This document shows positions 16,785-25,899 of a stretch of DNA of 64,000 bases, one piece after another. The first letter of the stretch is position 1; every line of letters starts with the position of its first letter. This DNA comes from Bacillota bacterium (GTDB taxonomy: Bacteria; Bacillota; Clostridia; Christensenellales; Aristaeellaceae). A program made the translations under genes and the position numbers. The stretch is taken from contig JAEYCB010000042.1 in assembly GCA_023404345.1 (NCBI GenBank), positions 1 to 64,000 on the forward strand, in the 5' to 3' direction. A model generated the notes under the pieces. That model did no database searches. It was not told where the DNA came from and worked only from the letters and a program-made list of their open reading frames with translations.

Positions 16785-17780
16785 CTAGCAATACCCCATC
16801 AGCCCGCGCACGGACACGTCCCCGCTGAGCACGCGGCGCTCGCCGCCGCCGTCCTCGGTTACGATCAGCGCGCCGGTTTCGTCGATGCTCTGCGCCGTTC
16901 CGGTGAATTCTTCATTCAGCCCGATCACCTTCACGCGCCGGCCCAGCGTGACCGACCGGGCCACGTACTTTTCGAGGATGCCCACCAGTCCCTCGCGCTC
17001 CAGCGCATCCACGGCGCTTTCCATATGGCGCAGGTAGGAAAGCAGGAGCTTCCTGCGGCAGACCGCCGGGGCGTTCGGGTCGGCCTTTCGCAGCTCGATG
17101 AGCAGCGAGGTCGCCTTCTCGCGCAGCTCGCCCTCAAAGGCCGCCTGGTTGACGTTGATGCCCACGCCGGGGATCACGAAGCTCAGCCCGTCCATATCCG
17201 CCGCCAGCTCGCTTAAAATGCCCACGCACTTTTTCCCGTTCAGGATCACGTCGTTGGGCCATTTGATGCCCGGCTCCAGGCCGGGGCAGACTTCCGCGAT
17301 GGCTCCGGCGGCGGCCAGCGCCGCGGCCAGCGTGAACAACTGCGCCTGCTCCGTGGGCAGCGAGGGCCTAAGCACCAGCGACTGCGTCAGCGCCACGCCT
17401 GCGGGAGTTTCCCACCGGCGCTGAAGCCGCCCGCGCCCGGCGGTCTGCTGGTCGCACAGGGCCAGACTGCCGGACGGCGCGCCCGATCGCGCCAGCTCCT
17501 TGGCGCGGATGTTGGTGGAATCCATCTTCGCCTCGTAGGCGATTTCGCCCCGCCCTGCCCAGCGGGTATCCAGCTCATGCAGGAGGTAGCCGGGCAACAG
17601 GCTGTTTTCCTCCGGGTCCAGCCGGTAGCCCAGCTTGCCCGCCGAAACGATGCGGTAGCCCTCCGCGCGCAGCTTTTCCATGCGCTTCCACACAGCGGCG
17701 CGCGTCATGCCCAGTTGCTCGCACAGCCGCTCGCCGGAGATGGGCTCCTTTGTGGACAGCATACCCAGTATCGGGTCCAT
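16785..17780 (-). CDS. birA: Biotin-protein ligase / biotin operon repressor
   Basis: A 331-aa group II BirA: winged helix at 1-60 (ISGERLCEQLGMTRAAVWKR), ligase core about 80-270 and a C-terminal SH3-like domain. The biotinyl-AMP loop GRGR is at 115-118 in QQTAGRGRLQRRW, and KWPNDV and GVGINVN are present. It attaches biotin to carboxylases and may repress biotin genes; none are in the window. It starts three bases after the queH stop. The 60-nt gap to the P1 peptidase gene holds a short CTCCC/GGGAG hairpin and a ribosome site. Confidence 0.94.
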   Translation of the reverse strand: MDPILGMLSTKEPISGERLCEQLGMTRAAVWKRMEKLRAEGYRIVSAGKLGYRLDPEENSLLPGYLLHELDTRWAGRGEIAYEAKMDSTNIRAKELARSGAPSGSLALCDQQTAGRGRLQRRWETPAGVALTQSLVLRPSLPTEQAQLFTLAAALAAAGAIAEVCPGLEPGIKWPNDVILNGKKCVGILSELAADMDGLSFVIPGVGINVNQAAFEGELREKATSLLIELRKADPNAPAVCRRKLLLSYLRHMESAVDALEREGLVGILEKYVARSVTLGRRVKVIGLNEEFTGTAQSIDETGALIVTEDGGGERRVLSGDVSVRGLMGYC

Positions 17781-17783
17781 AGC

Positions 17784-18341
17784 CTACGCCTCCTCCTTTT
17801 TCGGGGGTTTTTTGCGCTTGCGGTAGCGGTCCTCCTCGCTGAAGATGCAGCCGCAGTACTTCTGCATGTACAGCCCCATGGCCCGCGCCCGGTCCTGTCC
17901 CTCGCGGAAGAAAGGGCGGAAATCCCGGTAGAGGAACGTAACGCCGAATTCCTCCGCCGCCTCGCGCGCGGTCTGGGCCAGCAGCTCATGGTTCTGGTAG
18001 GGACTGATGAGCAGCGTGGTGGTGAAGTGCGTAAAGCCGTTTTCCGCGGCATAGCGTGCGGCGGAGCGCATGCGCAGCCGGTAGCATACGGGGCAGCGCC
18101 CATCAAAATCACCCCCGACCGCCTCCAGGAAGGACCGCAGGCCGTATCCGCCCTCCACCACCAGCGAAAGTCCACTCTCCTTGGCGTAGTCGACGAGCGT
18201 ATTGCGTCGCATGCGGAACTCCGTGAACGGATGGATGTTGGGATTGTCCCAGAAGCCCACCGGCTCGATGCCCTCGCCGCGCAGGGTTTCAATGCACATG
18301 ATGGAACACGGGGCGCAGCAGATATGCAAAAGCAGCTTCAT
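17784..18341 (-). CDS. queH: Epoxyqueuosine reductase, QueH type
   Basis: Last step of queuosine tRNA modification, reducing epoxyqueuosine to queuosine without cobalamin. The 185-aa protein shows the QueH (former DUF208) cysteine set: LLHICCAPCS (C8, C9, C12), FDGRCPVCYRLRM and KYCGCIFSEEDRY, which together hold metal centres. ATG 18341 follows AAAGGAGGAAGG. It leads a leftward group with birA. Other queuosine genes are not in the window. Confidence 0.92.
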   Translation of the reverse strand: MKLLLHICCAPCSIMCIETLRGEGIEPVGFWDNPNIHPFTEFRMRRNTLVDYAKESGLSLVVEGGYGLRSFLEAVGGDFDGRCPVCYRLRMRSAARYAAENGFTHFTTTLLISPYQNHELLAQTAREAAEEFGVTFLYRDFRPFFREGQDRARAMGLYMQKYCGCIFSEEDRYRKRKKPPKKEEA

Positions 18342-18363
18342 GTACCTTCCTCCTTTATCTGCT

Positions 18364-18392
18364 ATTGTAACACCTGCGGCGCCCCCGGACAA
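18364..18392 (-). promoter_or_regulatory. Promoter of queH
   Basis: Minus strand: TTGTCC (18387-18392), 17-base spacer, TACAAT (18364-18369). It is back to back with the rightward promoter at 18394-18422. Confidence 0.6.
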
Positions 18393-18393
18393 G

Positions 18394-18422
18394 TTTCCAA
18401 ATGCACCTGGATGTGCTATAAT
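18394..18422 (+). promoter_or_regulatory. Promoter of the Big2-CHAP protein gene
   Basis: TTTCCA (18394-18399), 17-base spacer, TATAAT (18417-18422) preceded by TGC, an extended -10. The start ATG is 40 bases downstream. Confidence 0.7.
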
Positions 18423-18462
18423 GGCGTGGGACACCATTATCCAGAAAAGGAGTTTAACCCGG

Positions 18463-19476
18463 ATGCGAACCATCTTTACCCGCGGCTTCTTGTGCCTGCT
18501 CATCTGCCTGCTCTGCGTATCCTGTGCCCTTGCCGACGAGGAGCGCGACGCGCTGTTTGACGCGGCGCTGGAAGGGCTTCTCAGCCCCGCGCAGCAGGCC
18601 GATCTCGACGGCGCTCTCGACCTGCACACCGGCGACAGCGCCTATATGCCCTGCATCGCGCCGGACATCACCCCCTATGACGAGCGGGAGACGACCGTCT
18701 ATCCGCCGGTCACCGGTCCCTTTTCGTCCTCGGACGAGTCGGTGGTGACGGTGACGGACGCGGGGCTGATGACGGGCGTCGCCCCCGGCACGGCCACCGT
18801 GACCTATCAGGCTGCGGAGGGTGAGCGCACCTATCAGGTGACGGTGAGCGACGACGCCCTGCCGGAGCTGATCAAAAACTATATCTACGTGGTCAACCGG
18901 GAATTCTATACCGTCAAGCGCGCACGCCTGCCCAAGTACAACCAGTACGCCAAGTGGTACTACGGCAGGAAAAACGAGGTGGGCTGGTGCTCGGTGTTCA
19001 CCATCTATTGCGCCAATGCCGCCGGGGCCAATTCCATCAAGGTGGCCGCCCTGGAGGAGGAAGGTGAGTCCCCCGTGCAGTTCTTCCGCGAAGGGCAGGT
19101 AGGCCGCCAGTACGACGGCTTCCTGGAGCTGGACCGCTTTGTCAGCGTGCCCAAGCCCGGCTATCTGGTGATCTATGCGGATATGAGCAACGGCTACCGC
19201 ACCGTGCACATCGGCTCGGTGACGGATGTTCAGGATCTGGGCGACGGCCTGTACGCCGTGACCACGGTGGAGGGCAACATGTCCAACAGCGTAAAGAGCT
19301 ACTGCTACGTCTACGACAGCAACAAACCCAACCACATGGTGGGCGTAGAGGAGGACCTCAAACTGCAAAACAACATGTCCGAGTTGCCCGAGCAGATGCA
19401 CTTAGACCCCCTGGTGCAGTATGAGCTGCACACAGATCACTGGTCCGTATTCGGTTTTTGCCAGACCTGGAAATAA
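18463..19476 (+). CDS. Secreted Big2-CHAP-like cell wall protein
   Basis: The 337-aa protein starts at ATG 18463, ten bases after GGAG. Residues 1-24 form a signal peptide (cleavage likely after ALA, before DEE). Residues about 78-129 form a bacterial Ig-like (Big2) domain: VVTVTDAGLMTGVAPGTATV. The C-terminal half looks like a CHAP/NlpC-type amidase, with the candidate nucleophile C176 in VGWCSVFTIYCANAAG and candidate H249 in RTVHIGSV. It would cut or bind peptidoglycan or a surface peptide. The fold assignment rests on motifs only. Confidence 0.75.
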   Translation: MRTIFTRGFLCLLICLLCVSCALADEERDALFDAALEGLLSPAQQADLDGALDLHTGDSAYMPCIAPDITPYDERETTVYPPVTGPFSSSDESVVTVTDAGLMTGVAPGTATVTYQAAEGERTYQVTVSDDALPELIKNYIYVVNREFYTVKRARLPKYNQYAKWYYGRKNEVGWCSVFTIYCANAAGANSIKVAALEEEGESPVQFFREGQVGRQYDGFLELDRFVSVPKPGYLVIYADMSNGYRTVHIGSVTDVQDLGDGLYAVTTVEGNMSNSVKSYCYVYDSNKPNHMVGVEEDLKLQNNMSELPEQMHLDPLVQYELHTDHWSVFGFCQTWK

Positions 19477-19481
19477 ACCCG

Positions 19482-19509
19482 TTTCATCCTGTGCAAAATG
19501 CGTTATAAT
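19482..19509 (+). promoter_or_regulatory. Promoter of rubrerythrin gene
   Basis: TATAAT at 19504-19509 with TTTCAT at 19482-19487, spacer 16. It lies immediately after the stop of the preceding gene. No recognisable PerR box is seen. Confidence 0.65.
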
Positions 19510-19556
19510 AAGATGCGTAATGACGGAAAACAAAACATGAAGGAGGTACGTCACCC

Positions 19557-20099
19557 ATGAACAATCTCAAGGGAACCAAGACCGAGGCCAACCTCATGAC
19601 CGCCTTTGCCGGCGAAAGCCAGGCGCACACCAAGTACAAGTATTATGCCTCCAAGGCCCGCAAGGAAGGCTATGTGCAGATCGGCAACCTCTTCGAGGAG
19701 ACCGCCAACAACGAGAAGGAGCACGCCAAAATCTGGTTCAAGCTCCTGCATGACGGCGAGATTCCTGCCACCAGCACCAATCTTCTGGACGCCGCCAACG
19801 GCGAGAACTACGAGTGGACCGACATGTACGCCAAGATGGCCGCTGACGCCCGCGAGGAGGGCTTCAACGATATCGCTTTCCTCTTCGAGTCCGTGGGCAA
19901 GATCGAAAAGGCCCATGAGGAGCGCTATCGCAAGCTGCTTTCCAACGTGGAGGATGGCATCGTTTTCAGCCGCGACGGCGATATGATCTGGGAATGCTCC
20001 AACTGCGGCCACATCGTCATCGGCCCCAAGGCTCCCGAGATGTGCCCCGTGTGCAAGCATCCCAAGGCCTATTTCCAGCTTCGCGCCCAGAACTATTGA
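19557..20099 (+). CDS. rbr: Rubrerythrin
   Basis: A 180-aa cytosolic peroxide reductase of anaerobes. The N-terminal four-helix di-iron domain has AFAGESQAHTKYKYYA and NEKEHAKIWFK as iron ligands plus VGKIEKAHEERY; the C-terminal rubredoxin domain has C147xxC150 and C163xxC166. AAGGAGG is ten bases before ATG 19557. It has its own promoter and terminator and is therefore monocistronic. Confidence 0.95.
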   Translation: MNNLKGTKTEANLMTAFAGESQAHTKYKYYASKARKEGYVQIGNLFEETANNEKEHAKIWFKLLHDGEIPATSTNLLDAANGENYEWTDMYAKMAADAREEGFNDIAFLFESVGKIEKAHEERYRKLLSNVEDGIVFSRDGDMIWECSNCGHIVIGPKAPEMCPVCKHPKAYFQLRAQNY

Positions 20100-20119
20100 T
20101 TTTTTGAAAGACCCTGTGC

Positions 20120-20148
20120 CCGCCCGGCTTTGCCGGGCGGCTTTTTTT
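20120..20148 (+). terminator. Rho-independent terminator of rubrerythrin
   Basis: CCGCCCGGC (20120-20128), TTT loop, GCCGGGCGG (20132-20140), then C and seven Ts. The inner 19-mer CGCCCGGCTTTGCCGGGCG recurs exactly on the minus strand at 30734-30752. Confidence 0.93.
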
Positions 20149-20154
20149 GCGCCC

Positions 20155-20183
20155 TTTCCATTCCCCGCGGAACGTGATACACT
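20155..20183 (+). promoter_or_regulatory. Promoter of the GT4/tubulin/actin-like operon
   Basis: TTTCCA (20155-20160), 17-base spacer, TACACT (20178-20183) preceded by TGA. A weaker TATAAC follows at 20184. Being this close to the terminator suggests compact but independent transcription. Confidence 0.5.
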
Positions 20184-20224
20184 ATAACCAGCCATTTTTC
20201 CCGTCCAATGAAAGGAGCGCCCGC

Positions 20225-21565
20225 ATGCGCATCGCCCAGATCAATGTTGTCGCCTCGCTGAGCACGGGCCGCATCGCGATTTCCCTGTGCCGCACGGCCA
20301 TGCAGGCCGGTCACCGCGCCCTCATCTGCCATTCGCGCGATCACGCGCCCGCCGACGTGCCCAGCTATGTCATCGGCAGCAAGGCAGAAACGATGCTGGA
20401 CCTGATTCTGACCCGGCTTACCGACCGCGCGGGATTTTTCAGTCGTTACGCCACCCGCCGGCTCATCCGCCAGCTGGAGGCATACAAGCCCGACCTCGTG
20501 CACCTGCACAACCTGCACGGGTATTACCTCAATCTCCCCATGCTCTTTGCCTGGCTCAAGAAGCACGACCTGCCCGTGGTGTGGACCCTGCATGACTGCT
20601 GGGCCTATACCGGTCACTGCGCCTACTACACCATGGCGCGCGGCGCGGAGCCGGTGGACGGCCGCCGGCGCCGGGCCAGCCAGGGGGACCGCCTCGGCTG
20701 CGACCGCTGGCTTGGGGGCTGCGGAGGCTGCGTCAGGCGGCATGCCTATCCGGCTAGCTGGTTTCTGGACCAGAGCGCGCGCAACTGGCGCGACAAGCGC
20801 GAGCTGTTCTGCGGCCTCAAGCACATGGTGCTCACTACCCCCAGCGAATGGCTGCGCGGGGAGGTCAAGCGCTCCTTCCTCAGCGGCTATCCCGTCTATG
20901 CCCTGCCCAACGGCGTGGACCTGACCGTTTTTCAGCCCTGCTCGGACGAGCAGTTCATGCGCGATGTGGTGCGCTTCTACGGGCTGGAACGGTCGGGGGG
21001 CCGCCGCCTGGTGCTCAGCGCCGCGGCCGTGTGGGACGAGCGCAAGGGGCTGGACGACCTGATTGATCTGAGCGAGGCGCTGGGGCCGGAGTATTGCGTG
21101 GTGGCCGTAGGGCTGGACGAATACCAGATCGCTTCGCTGCCCAAAGACACGGTGCTGGGGGTGAAGCGCACGGGCAACACGTCGGATTTGTGCGCCCTCT
21201 ACACCGCCGCCGACGTGTACCTCAGCGCCAGCCACGAGGAAAGCATGGGCATGACGCTGGTGGAGGCTCTGGCCTGCGGCACGCAGGTCGTGTGCTACGA
21301 CGCAACCGCCATGCCCGAAATCGTGACCGACGAGGTGGGCGAGGTGGTGCCCCTGGGCGATATCGCCACCCTGGCCGACGCGGTGCGCCGCCTGTGCGCC
21401 GCCCCCCGCAGCGCCGACGCCTGCCGCGCCCGCGCCGCCGATTTTGAGGCGGGCAAGTGCTTTTCCGCCTATCTGAAGCTCTATGAAAACATGTACCGCC
21501 ACAGCCCCGCCTGGCAGGCGGCGCTGGAGAAGGCGGCAGGGAAAGCCCCTGCCGGGGGCGAATGA
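20225..21565 (+). CDS. GT4 family glycosyltransferase
   Basis: A 446-aa GT-B retaining glycosyltransferase. HLHNLHGYYLNL and TLHDCWAYTGHC in the N-terminal half and SHEESMGMTLVEALACG in the C-terminal half (the E-x7-E sugar-nucleotide site) are typical of WcaC-like enzymes in exopolysaccharide synthesis. A cysteine-rich stretch follows the HDCW motif (CDRWLGGCGGCVRR), as in many relatives. ATG 20225 is eight bases from AAGGAG. It is the first gene of a rightward operon; the next start is 38 nt after its stop with no terminator between. Its role with the cytoskeletal genes is unclear. Confidence 0.85.
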   Translation: MRIAQINVVASLSTGRIAISLCRTAMQAGHRALICHSRDHAPADVPSYVIGSKAETMLDLILTRLTDRAGFFSRYATRRLIRQLEAYKPDLVHLHNLHGYYLNLPMLFAWLKKHDLPVVWTLHDCWAYTGHCAYYTMARGAEPVDGRRRRASQGDRLGCDRWLGGCGGCVRRHAYPASWFLDQSARNWRDKRELFCGLKHMVLTTPSEWLRGEVKRSFLSGYPVYALPNGVDLTVFQPCSDEQFMRDVVRFYGLERSGGRRLVLSAAAVWDERKGLDDLIDLSEALGPEYCVVAVGLDEYQIASLPKDTVLGVKRTGNTSDLCALYTAADVYLSASHEESMGMTLVEALACGTQVVCYDATAMPEIVTDEVGEVVPLGDIATLADAVRRLCAAPRSADACRARAADFEAGKCFSAYLKLYENMYRHSPAWQAALEKAAGKAPAGGE

Positions 21566-21603
21566 TATTTTCCAATAAGCCCGATACGAAAGGAGAGATG
21601 CGC

Positions 21604-23634
21604 ATGGTTCGGCGGATGCTGCTGGTGCTGCTTTTGTGCGCCGCTCTGGTGCTCACGGCGTGCGGTCTTCCCGACGCGCTGGACGCCTTTTCCGGCGCGG
21701 ACAGCGCATCTGCCGTGCCGGACCTGCACCTGCTGGAATGGCCCGCGATGAGCGACGCCGTCCCCGGCGAGACGGAGGCTCCCGCGTCCGGCGCGCCCCT
21801 GCTGGTGGACCTGTGGCTGGACGCCTCCCAGGTGATGGGCGGCATCAACATCCACGAGGAGAGCGTGTACCCCCATTTCAGCCGCAAGTACCGCGAGGGC
21901 GGCTTCCATTACCGCTACGGCTCGCAGGTGGGCATGTACGAGGGTGTGCTGCGCTGCCTGCTGGCCGCCGCCGAGGGTTCGCGCGTGCGGGTGCTGCGCG
22001 CGGGCAACGAGCGCCTGCCGGACGAGGCGCTTGACGCGCTGGCCGGGTCCGGCGCGGAGGCGCGCGCCTCCGTCACGCGCGACCTGCTCACCTGTGCCGT
22101 CAACCCCCTGCCCTCGTTCTTTGCGGGCCTGTCCGCCGAGGACATGGAAGGCTCGTTCTATGATCTGGGCACGCCCATGCTCAACCAGCTGCGCGCGCTG
22201 GACGCTTCCTCGCTGGAAAACCCGTCGCTGTCCCCGGCCATGGCCGACGCTCTGGACAAGCAGATCGCCGCCATCCAGAGCGGGGAGACGGACGGCTATG
22301 TGGCGGATGGCGACGCGGACGCGCCGCTCATGTACGCCCTGGAAAACCTCGACCTCACGCGCCTGTCCGTCATCACCTGCGACCCGGCCACCCTGCGCCG
22401 CCTCTCCACCGTGGAGGCGGACGGCACACCCGTCGATGCCGTAACCGAGCTGCTCAAGGCGCGGGGCGTGTTTGACGCGGGGCTGTGCGTTCAGCTCTAC
22501 GCCTTTGTGCTGGACTATATGGGGCAGATGTCCTCCTTCGGCGCGGCGGATTTTGCCGAGCCGCTTCTCTGGGGCCGGCTGGATTACGACAACGCCGCTC
22601 AGAATTCCGATCAGGCGCTGCCCATGCCGCGCACGCTGCTCATGCTGGTGGTGGGAACTCCCGCGCAGGTGGACCGCTACACCGCGCAGCTAAGCGACGG
22701 GCTGGCGTCCTCCGAGGCGCTCAAGGGCCTGCGCGGCCCCTCGGAGGGCCAGCTCACCTATACCGTGAACGGCCAGACCGTCACGCAGCAGCCCTTCGGC
22801 TTTGAATCTTACTCCGTGCGCATCGAGCGGCCCGGCTGGACCTGCCTGACCTGCCAAAGCGAGGGCGCGGCGCTGTCCGTATCCGGCTGCACGCTCGAAA
22901 CCGACGGGCAGGCCGCCACGGTCACGCTGGATAGCGATTCCTCCGGCGCGTCGGTGACGGTGTCGCTGCCCGTGACGCAGGAAAGCGGCGCGGCGAGTGC
23001 GGACCTGAGCGGCCTCACCGCCTCCGTCTCGGTGGAGGTGGCGCTCATTCTGACCGATACGCTGCCCACCACGGTGCAGGCCGGGGAGGGGCAGGTCATC
23101 GCGCTTCGGGATACGCAGTACGTCTTTACCCGCGAGGACGAGGCCTTCCAGAGCGGCGGGCGGCAAAGCCCCTTCACGCTTTCCGCCGTGGCGCCGGAGG
23201 ATGGTGGGACGCGCCTTTCCATCACCGTCTCGGCGGACGAAGCCGCGCTCGCGCCGGGCTATTACCGCGTGCTGGTCAGCGCGGATCTCTCCGGCGAGCA
23301 GGTCGAATGGGAGGACGTCCCCTGGGTCGCCGCCCTCGGCGTGCGCCTGACGAACGAGCAGATTTCCGCGTGGGAGCAGTTCGCCGAGGCGGTGCATACC
23401 TATGACGGCGACAGCACCAGCGTGCCCCGCCAGCTTCAGCACGCGTGGGGACCCGTGAACGAATCCGGCTATCACGGCCTGCCCATCCCGGACTTCCCAC
23501 CCGTGATGCGCGCGCCGGGCCTTGAGGAGCTGATCGCGCAGCTCCGCGCGGCCGCCAACGTGGATGAAGCGCCTCTGGTGCGCTATGTATTTGACGTATT
23601 CGTGCCCGCCGGGGCATGGGAAGGGGGCGTGTGA
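21604..23634 (+). CDS. Large lipoprotein of the tubulin/actin-like operon
   Basis: The 676-aa protein has a lipoprotein signal ending LTAC (Cys20), so it is anchored outside the membrane. ATG 21604 is eight bases from GGAG. After a spacer, residues about 66-270 begin LLVDLWLDASQVMGG; the DxS there and RLSVITCD further on recall a von Willebrand A fold with an incomplete metal site, but this is inference. Residues about 400-600 look beta-rich, as Ig-like modules do. No other membrane segment is present. The stop overlaps a GTG of the next frame. I do not recognise a named family. Confidence 0.75.
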   Translation: MVRRMLLVLLLCAALVLTACGLPDALDAFSGADSASAVPDLHLLEWPAMSDAVPGETEAPASGAPLLVDLWLDASQVMGGINIHEESVYPHFSRKYREGGFHYRYGSQVGMYEGVLRCLLAAAEGSRVRVLRAGNERLPDEALDALAGSGAEARASVTRDLLTCAVNPLPSFFAGLSAEDMEGSFYDLGTPMLNQLRALDASSLENPSLSPAMADALDKQIAAIQSGETDGYVADGDADAPLMYALENLDLTRLSVITCDPATLRRLSTVEADGTPVDAVTELLKARGVFDAGLCVQLYAFVLDYMGQMSSFGAADFAEPLLWGRLDYDNAAQNSDQALPMPRTLLMLVVGTPAQVDRYTAQLSDGLASSEALKGLRGPSEGQLTYTVNGQTVTQQPFGFESYSVRIERPGWTCLTCQSEGAALSVSGCTLETDGQAATVTLDSDSSGASVTVSLPVTQESGAASADLSGLTASVSVEVALILTDTLPTTVQAGEGQVIALRDTQYVFTREDEAFQSGGRQSPFTLSAVAPEDGGTRLSITVSADEAALAPGYYRVLVSADLSGEQVEWEDVPWVAALGVRLTNEQISAWEQFAEAVHTYDGDSTSVPRQLQHAWGPVNESGYHGLPIPDFPPVMRAPGLEELIAQLRAAANVDEAPLVRYVFDVFVPAGAWEGGV

Positions 23635-23636
23635 GC

Positions 23637-24254
23637 ATGCCGTCCGCCGTGCGCCTGCGCTGGTCCAACCGGGTGAAATGCCTGATGTGCTACCTGGTCT
23701 GCTTTGCCCTGCCGCTTTTGTGGCAGGCCGCGGCCAGCCTCTGGATCTACCCCCTCAAGCTGACGGGCACCGCGCCCAACGTGGCGCTGCATCTGCAAGC
23801 GGCACTGCCCTTTTCTCCCGCGCCGCTGGACGCGCTGGCCCGGTCGGGCGAAGCCGTCGCCGCAACGCCCGAGGCCCTGCGCGCCGCGCTTTTCTCCCGC
23901 GAACAAAGCTGGCTCTGGTTTCTGGCGGCCTGCGCACTCGCGGCATGGCTGATTACGCTGGCGGTGCAGCTTCTCTGGCGCGCCGGGCAGCGCTCCGCCA
24001 TCCAGCCCGCGCGGGCGACCCGCCGGGCCATCCGCACCTACCGCCTGACGCTTCTGTGGCTCTGCGCGGTCAACGCGGCCTTTGCCGCTGTGGTCTGGCT
24101 GGCGGGCGTCAGGTGGATTCCCGGCCGCACAGTGTGGGATCTGGCGGCGTATTTCGGCTGCTACGCGCTCAACGTGCTGGCCGCCGCCGCCGTGTCGCGT
24201 CTGGCCGCGCCGCCCGCCATCAGCGGCCGCCACGCTTTCTTCAAGCGGCTGTAA
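23637..24254 (+). CDS. Four-TM membrane protein of the tubulin/actin-like operon
   Basis: The 205-aa protein has four probable membrane helices (14-38, 91-114, 136-158 and 167-188) and an outside loop of about 50 residues between the first two if the N-terminus is inside. ATG 23637 is nine bases from AAGGGGG; a GTG at 23631 overlapping the previous stop is possible. It lies between the lipoprotein and the GTPase-like gene and is the natural link between outside and cytosol. No family is recognised. Confidence 0.7.
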   Translation: MPSAVRLRWSNRVKCLMCYLVCFALPLLWQAAASLWIYPLKLTGTAPNVALHLQAALPFSPAPLDALARSGEAVAATPEALRAALFSREQSWLWFLAACALAAWLITLAVQLLWRAGQRSAIQPARATRRAIRTYRLTLLWLCAVNAAFAAVVWLAGVRWIPGRTVWDLAAYFGCYALNVLAAAAVSRLAAPPAISGRHAFFKRL

Positions 24255-24279
24255 CGATTTCAGGAAGGGAGGCCTGCGC

Positions 24280-25878
24280 ATGGGCCGGTATGTGATCGCC
24301 GTGGGCGGAACGGGCAGCAAGGTACTGGAAGCCATCGTCTACGCCGCGTGCGCGGACGCTTTTTCCGCGCCCGGCGAGGGTCCGCTGCCCGCTCTGGACC
24401 TGCTCTCGGTGGACGTGGACGCCTCCTGCGGCAACACCACGCGCTTAAAGCGTGCCGCCGAGGCCTACGAGGAGGCCCGCGCCGCGCTGGCGGCCTCACC
24501 CTGCGATCATCCCTGCTTCCATACGCGCCTGTCTATCAGCCGGTGGAGCATGAATCTCAGCCGCCGCGCTGCCTCCGTCAGCCAGATGGCCGCGCGCCAC
24601 GCGCTGGACGGGCTTTTGGCCCGCACGCTGTTCACCCGCACCGAGGCCGATCTGGAATACAGCGAGGGCTTCCGCGGGCACCCCGATCTGGGCGTATTGT
24701 TCTTTGCCGATCTGCTGGGCGCGCTGGAGGACATGCGCGCTCAGGGCCAGCCCGACGAGCTCAACGCCATGGTGGACCGCATGCGGGCCGATCTGGACCG
24801 GGGTGAGACGGTTCAGGTGCTTCTGACCGGCAGCATCTTCGGCGGCACGGGCGCCAGCGGCATCCCAGCCGTCAGCAAGTACCTGCGCCGGCGCTTCGCC
24901 GGGGATACGGACCGCTTCGTGATGGGCGCGGTGCTGATGCTGCCCTATTACCGCGTCCCCCCCGCAGGCGTGGACACGGAGCGCGAAATCGCCGTCTCCA
25001 GCGACGAGTTTCTGGACAAGGCGCGCACGGCGCTGCAATACTACGGCATGGAGGGCATGGTTAGAAACGGCGCAGAGGACGCTTCCGGCATCTTTGACGC
25101 GGCCTACCTGCTGGGCCTGCCGCCGGAGCACTTCGTATCCGCGCGGCTGTATTCCACCGGCTCGCAGAGTCAGGAAAACGACGCGCACATGCTGGAATGG
25201 CTGGCAGCGCGCTGCGCCGCGCGGTTTTTCTCAACGGGCTTCCGGGGCGATCAGGCGCACAACATGGACTGCTACTACTATCAGTGGCACACCCCGCATT
25301 TCTGCTGGGACAGCTTTGACACGGACGCGGCCCTCTACCGCGTGCGCTACGGCGCGCTGATGAAGGCCGCCGCCGTCTACGTGACCGAATGCTACCCCGC
25401 GCTGCGCGCCTGCCTGTGCGACGGGCGGCGTTCGCTGGAGCGGGTGGGCTACCTGGCCGCGTTCTTCCGCCGTGCCGGGCGCTATCCCGCCTCCGCGCGC
25501 GCCCGGCTGGGCGAACGGCTGGACGGGGTGTACCGCTTCTTCGCCTTCTATATCAACTGGATGCATCAGGTGCTCCACACGCTGCCGCCCGCCTTCCGTC
25601 AGCCTGGCGAGGAGGCTGGAAACGGGCTGATGGACGCCGCCACGCTGGACGCGCTGCACGCGGCGCTGGCCGCCCTGGGCAGCGGCAGGTCCGACGAAGC
25701 GGCCTGCCGTCAGGTGCAGCGCGCGCTGGGGCGGCTGGTCCTGTCCCCCGTGCCCGACCGGCGCGACATGGCGCGCGTGGTGAGCGCGCTGGGCGGCGGC
25801 GCGCGCGCAGGCGGCCCGGACGAGGCGCTGGCCGCCTTCATGGACACGCTGCTGGCCGCCGTGATGGAGGGCCTTTGA
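24280..25878 (+). CDS. Tubulin/FtsZ-like GTPase, Tubulin_2 type
   Basis: The 532-aa protein opens with a nucleotide-binding loop, YVIAVGGTGSKVLEA (4-18), and has the tubulin/FtsZ signature GGTGASG at 188-194 inside LTGSIFGGTGASGIP. These two motifs and their spacing match the distant tubulin group in Pfam as Tubulin_2 (PF13809), not cell-division FtsZ. It is shorter than many relatives. The C-terminal half has no recognised domain. ATG 24280 follows AGGAAGGGAGG. It should bind GTP and may form filaments at the membrane through the neighbouring TM protein; that is inference. Confidence 0.8.
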   Translation: MGRYVIAVGGTGSKVLEAIVYAACADAFSAPGEGPLPALDLLSVDVDASCGNTTRLKRAAEAYEEARAALAASPCDHPCFHTRLSISRWSMNLSRRAASVSQMAARHALDGLLARTLFTRTEADLEYSEGFRGHPDLGVLFFADLLGALEDMRAQGQPDELNAMVDRMRADLDRGETVQVLLTGSIFGGTGASGIPAVSKYLRRRFAGDTDRFVMGAVLMLPYYRVPPAGVDTEREIAVSSDEFLDKARTALQYYGMEGMVRNGAEDASGIFDAAYLLGLPPEHFVSARLYSTGSQSQENDAHMLEWLAARCAARFFSTGFRGDQAHNMDCYYYQWHTPHFCWDSFDTDAALYRVRYGALMKAAAVYVTECYPALRACLCDGRRSLERVGYLAAFFRRAGRYPASARARLGERLDGVYRFFAFYINWMHQVLHTLPPAFRQPGEEAGNGLMDAATLDALHAALAALGSGRSDEAACRQVQRALGRLVLSPVPDRRDMARVVSALGGGARAGGPDEALAAFMDTLLAAVMEGL

Positions 25879-25899
25879 CCGTGGAAGGAGGGACGCGCC

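Noticed and set aside
24280..25878. Cell-division FtsZ
   Set aside because: It has the GGTG signature but not the conserved FtsZ sequence around it, and lies away from any division cluster.
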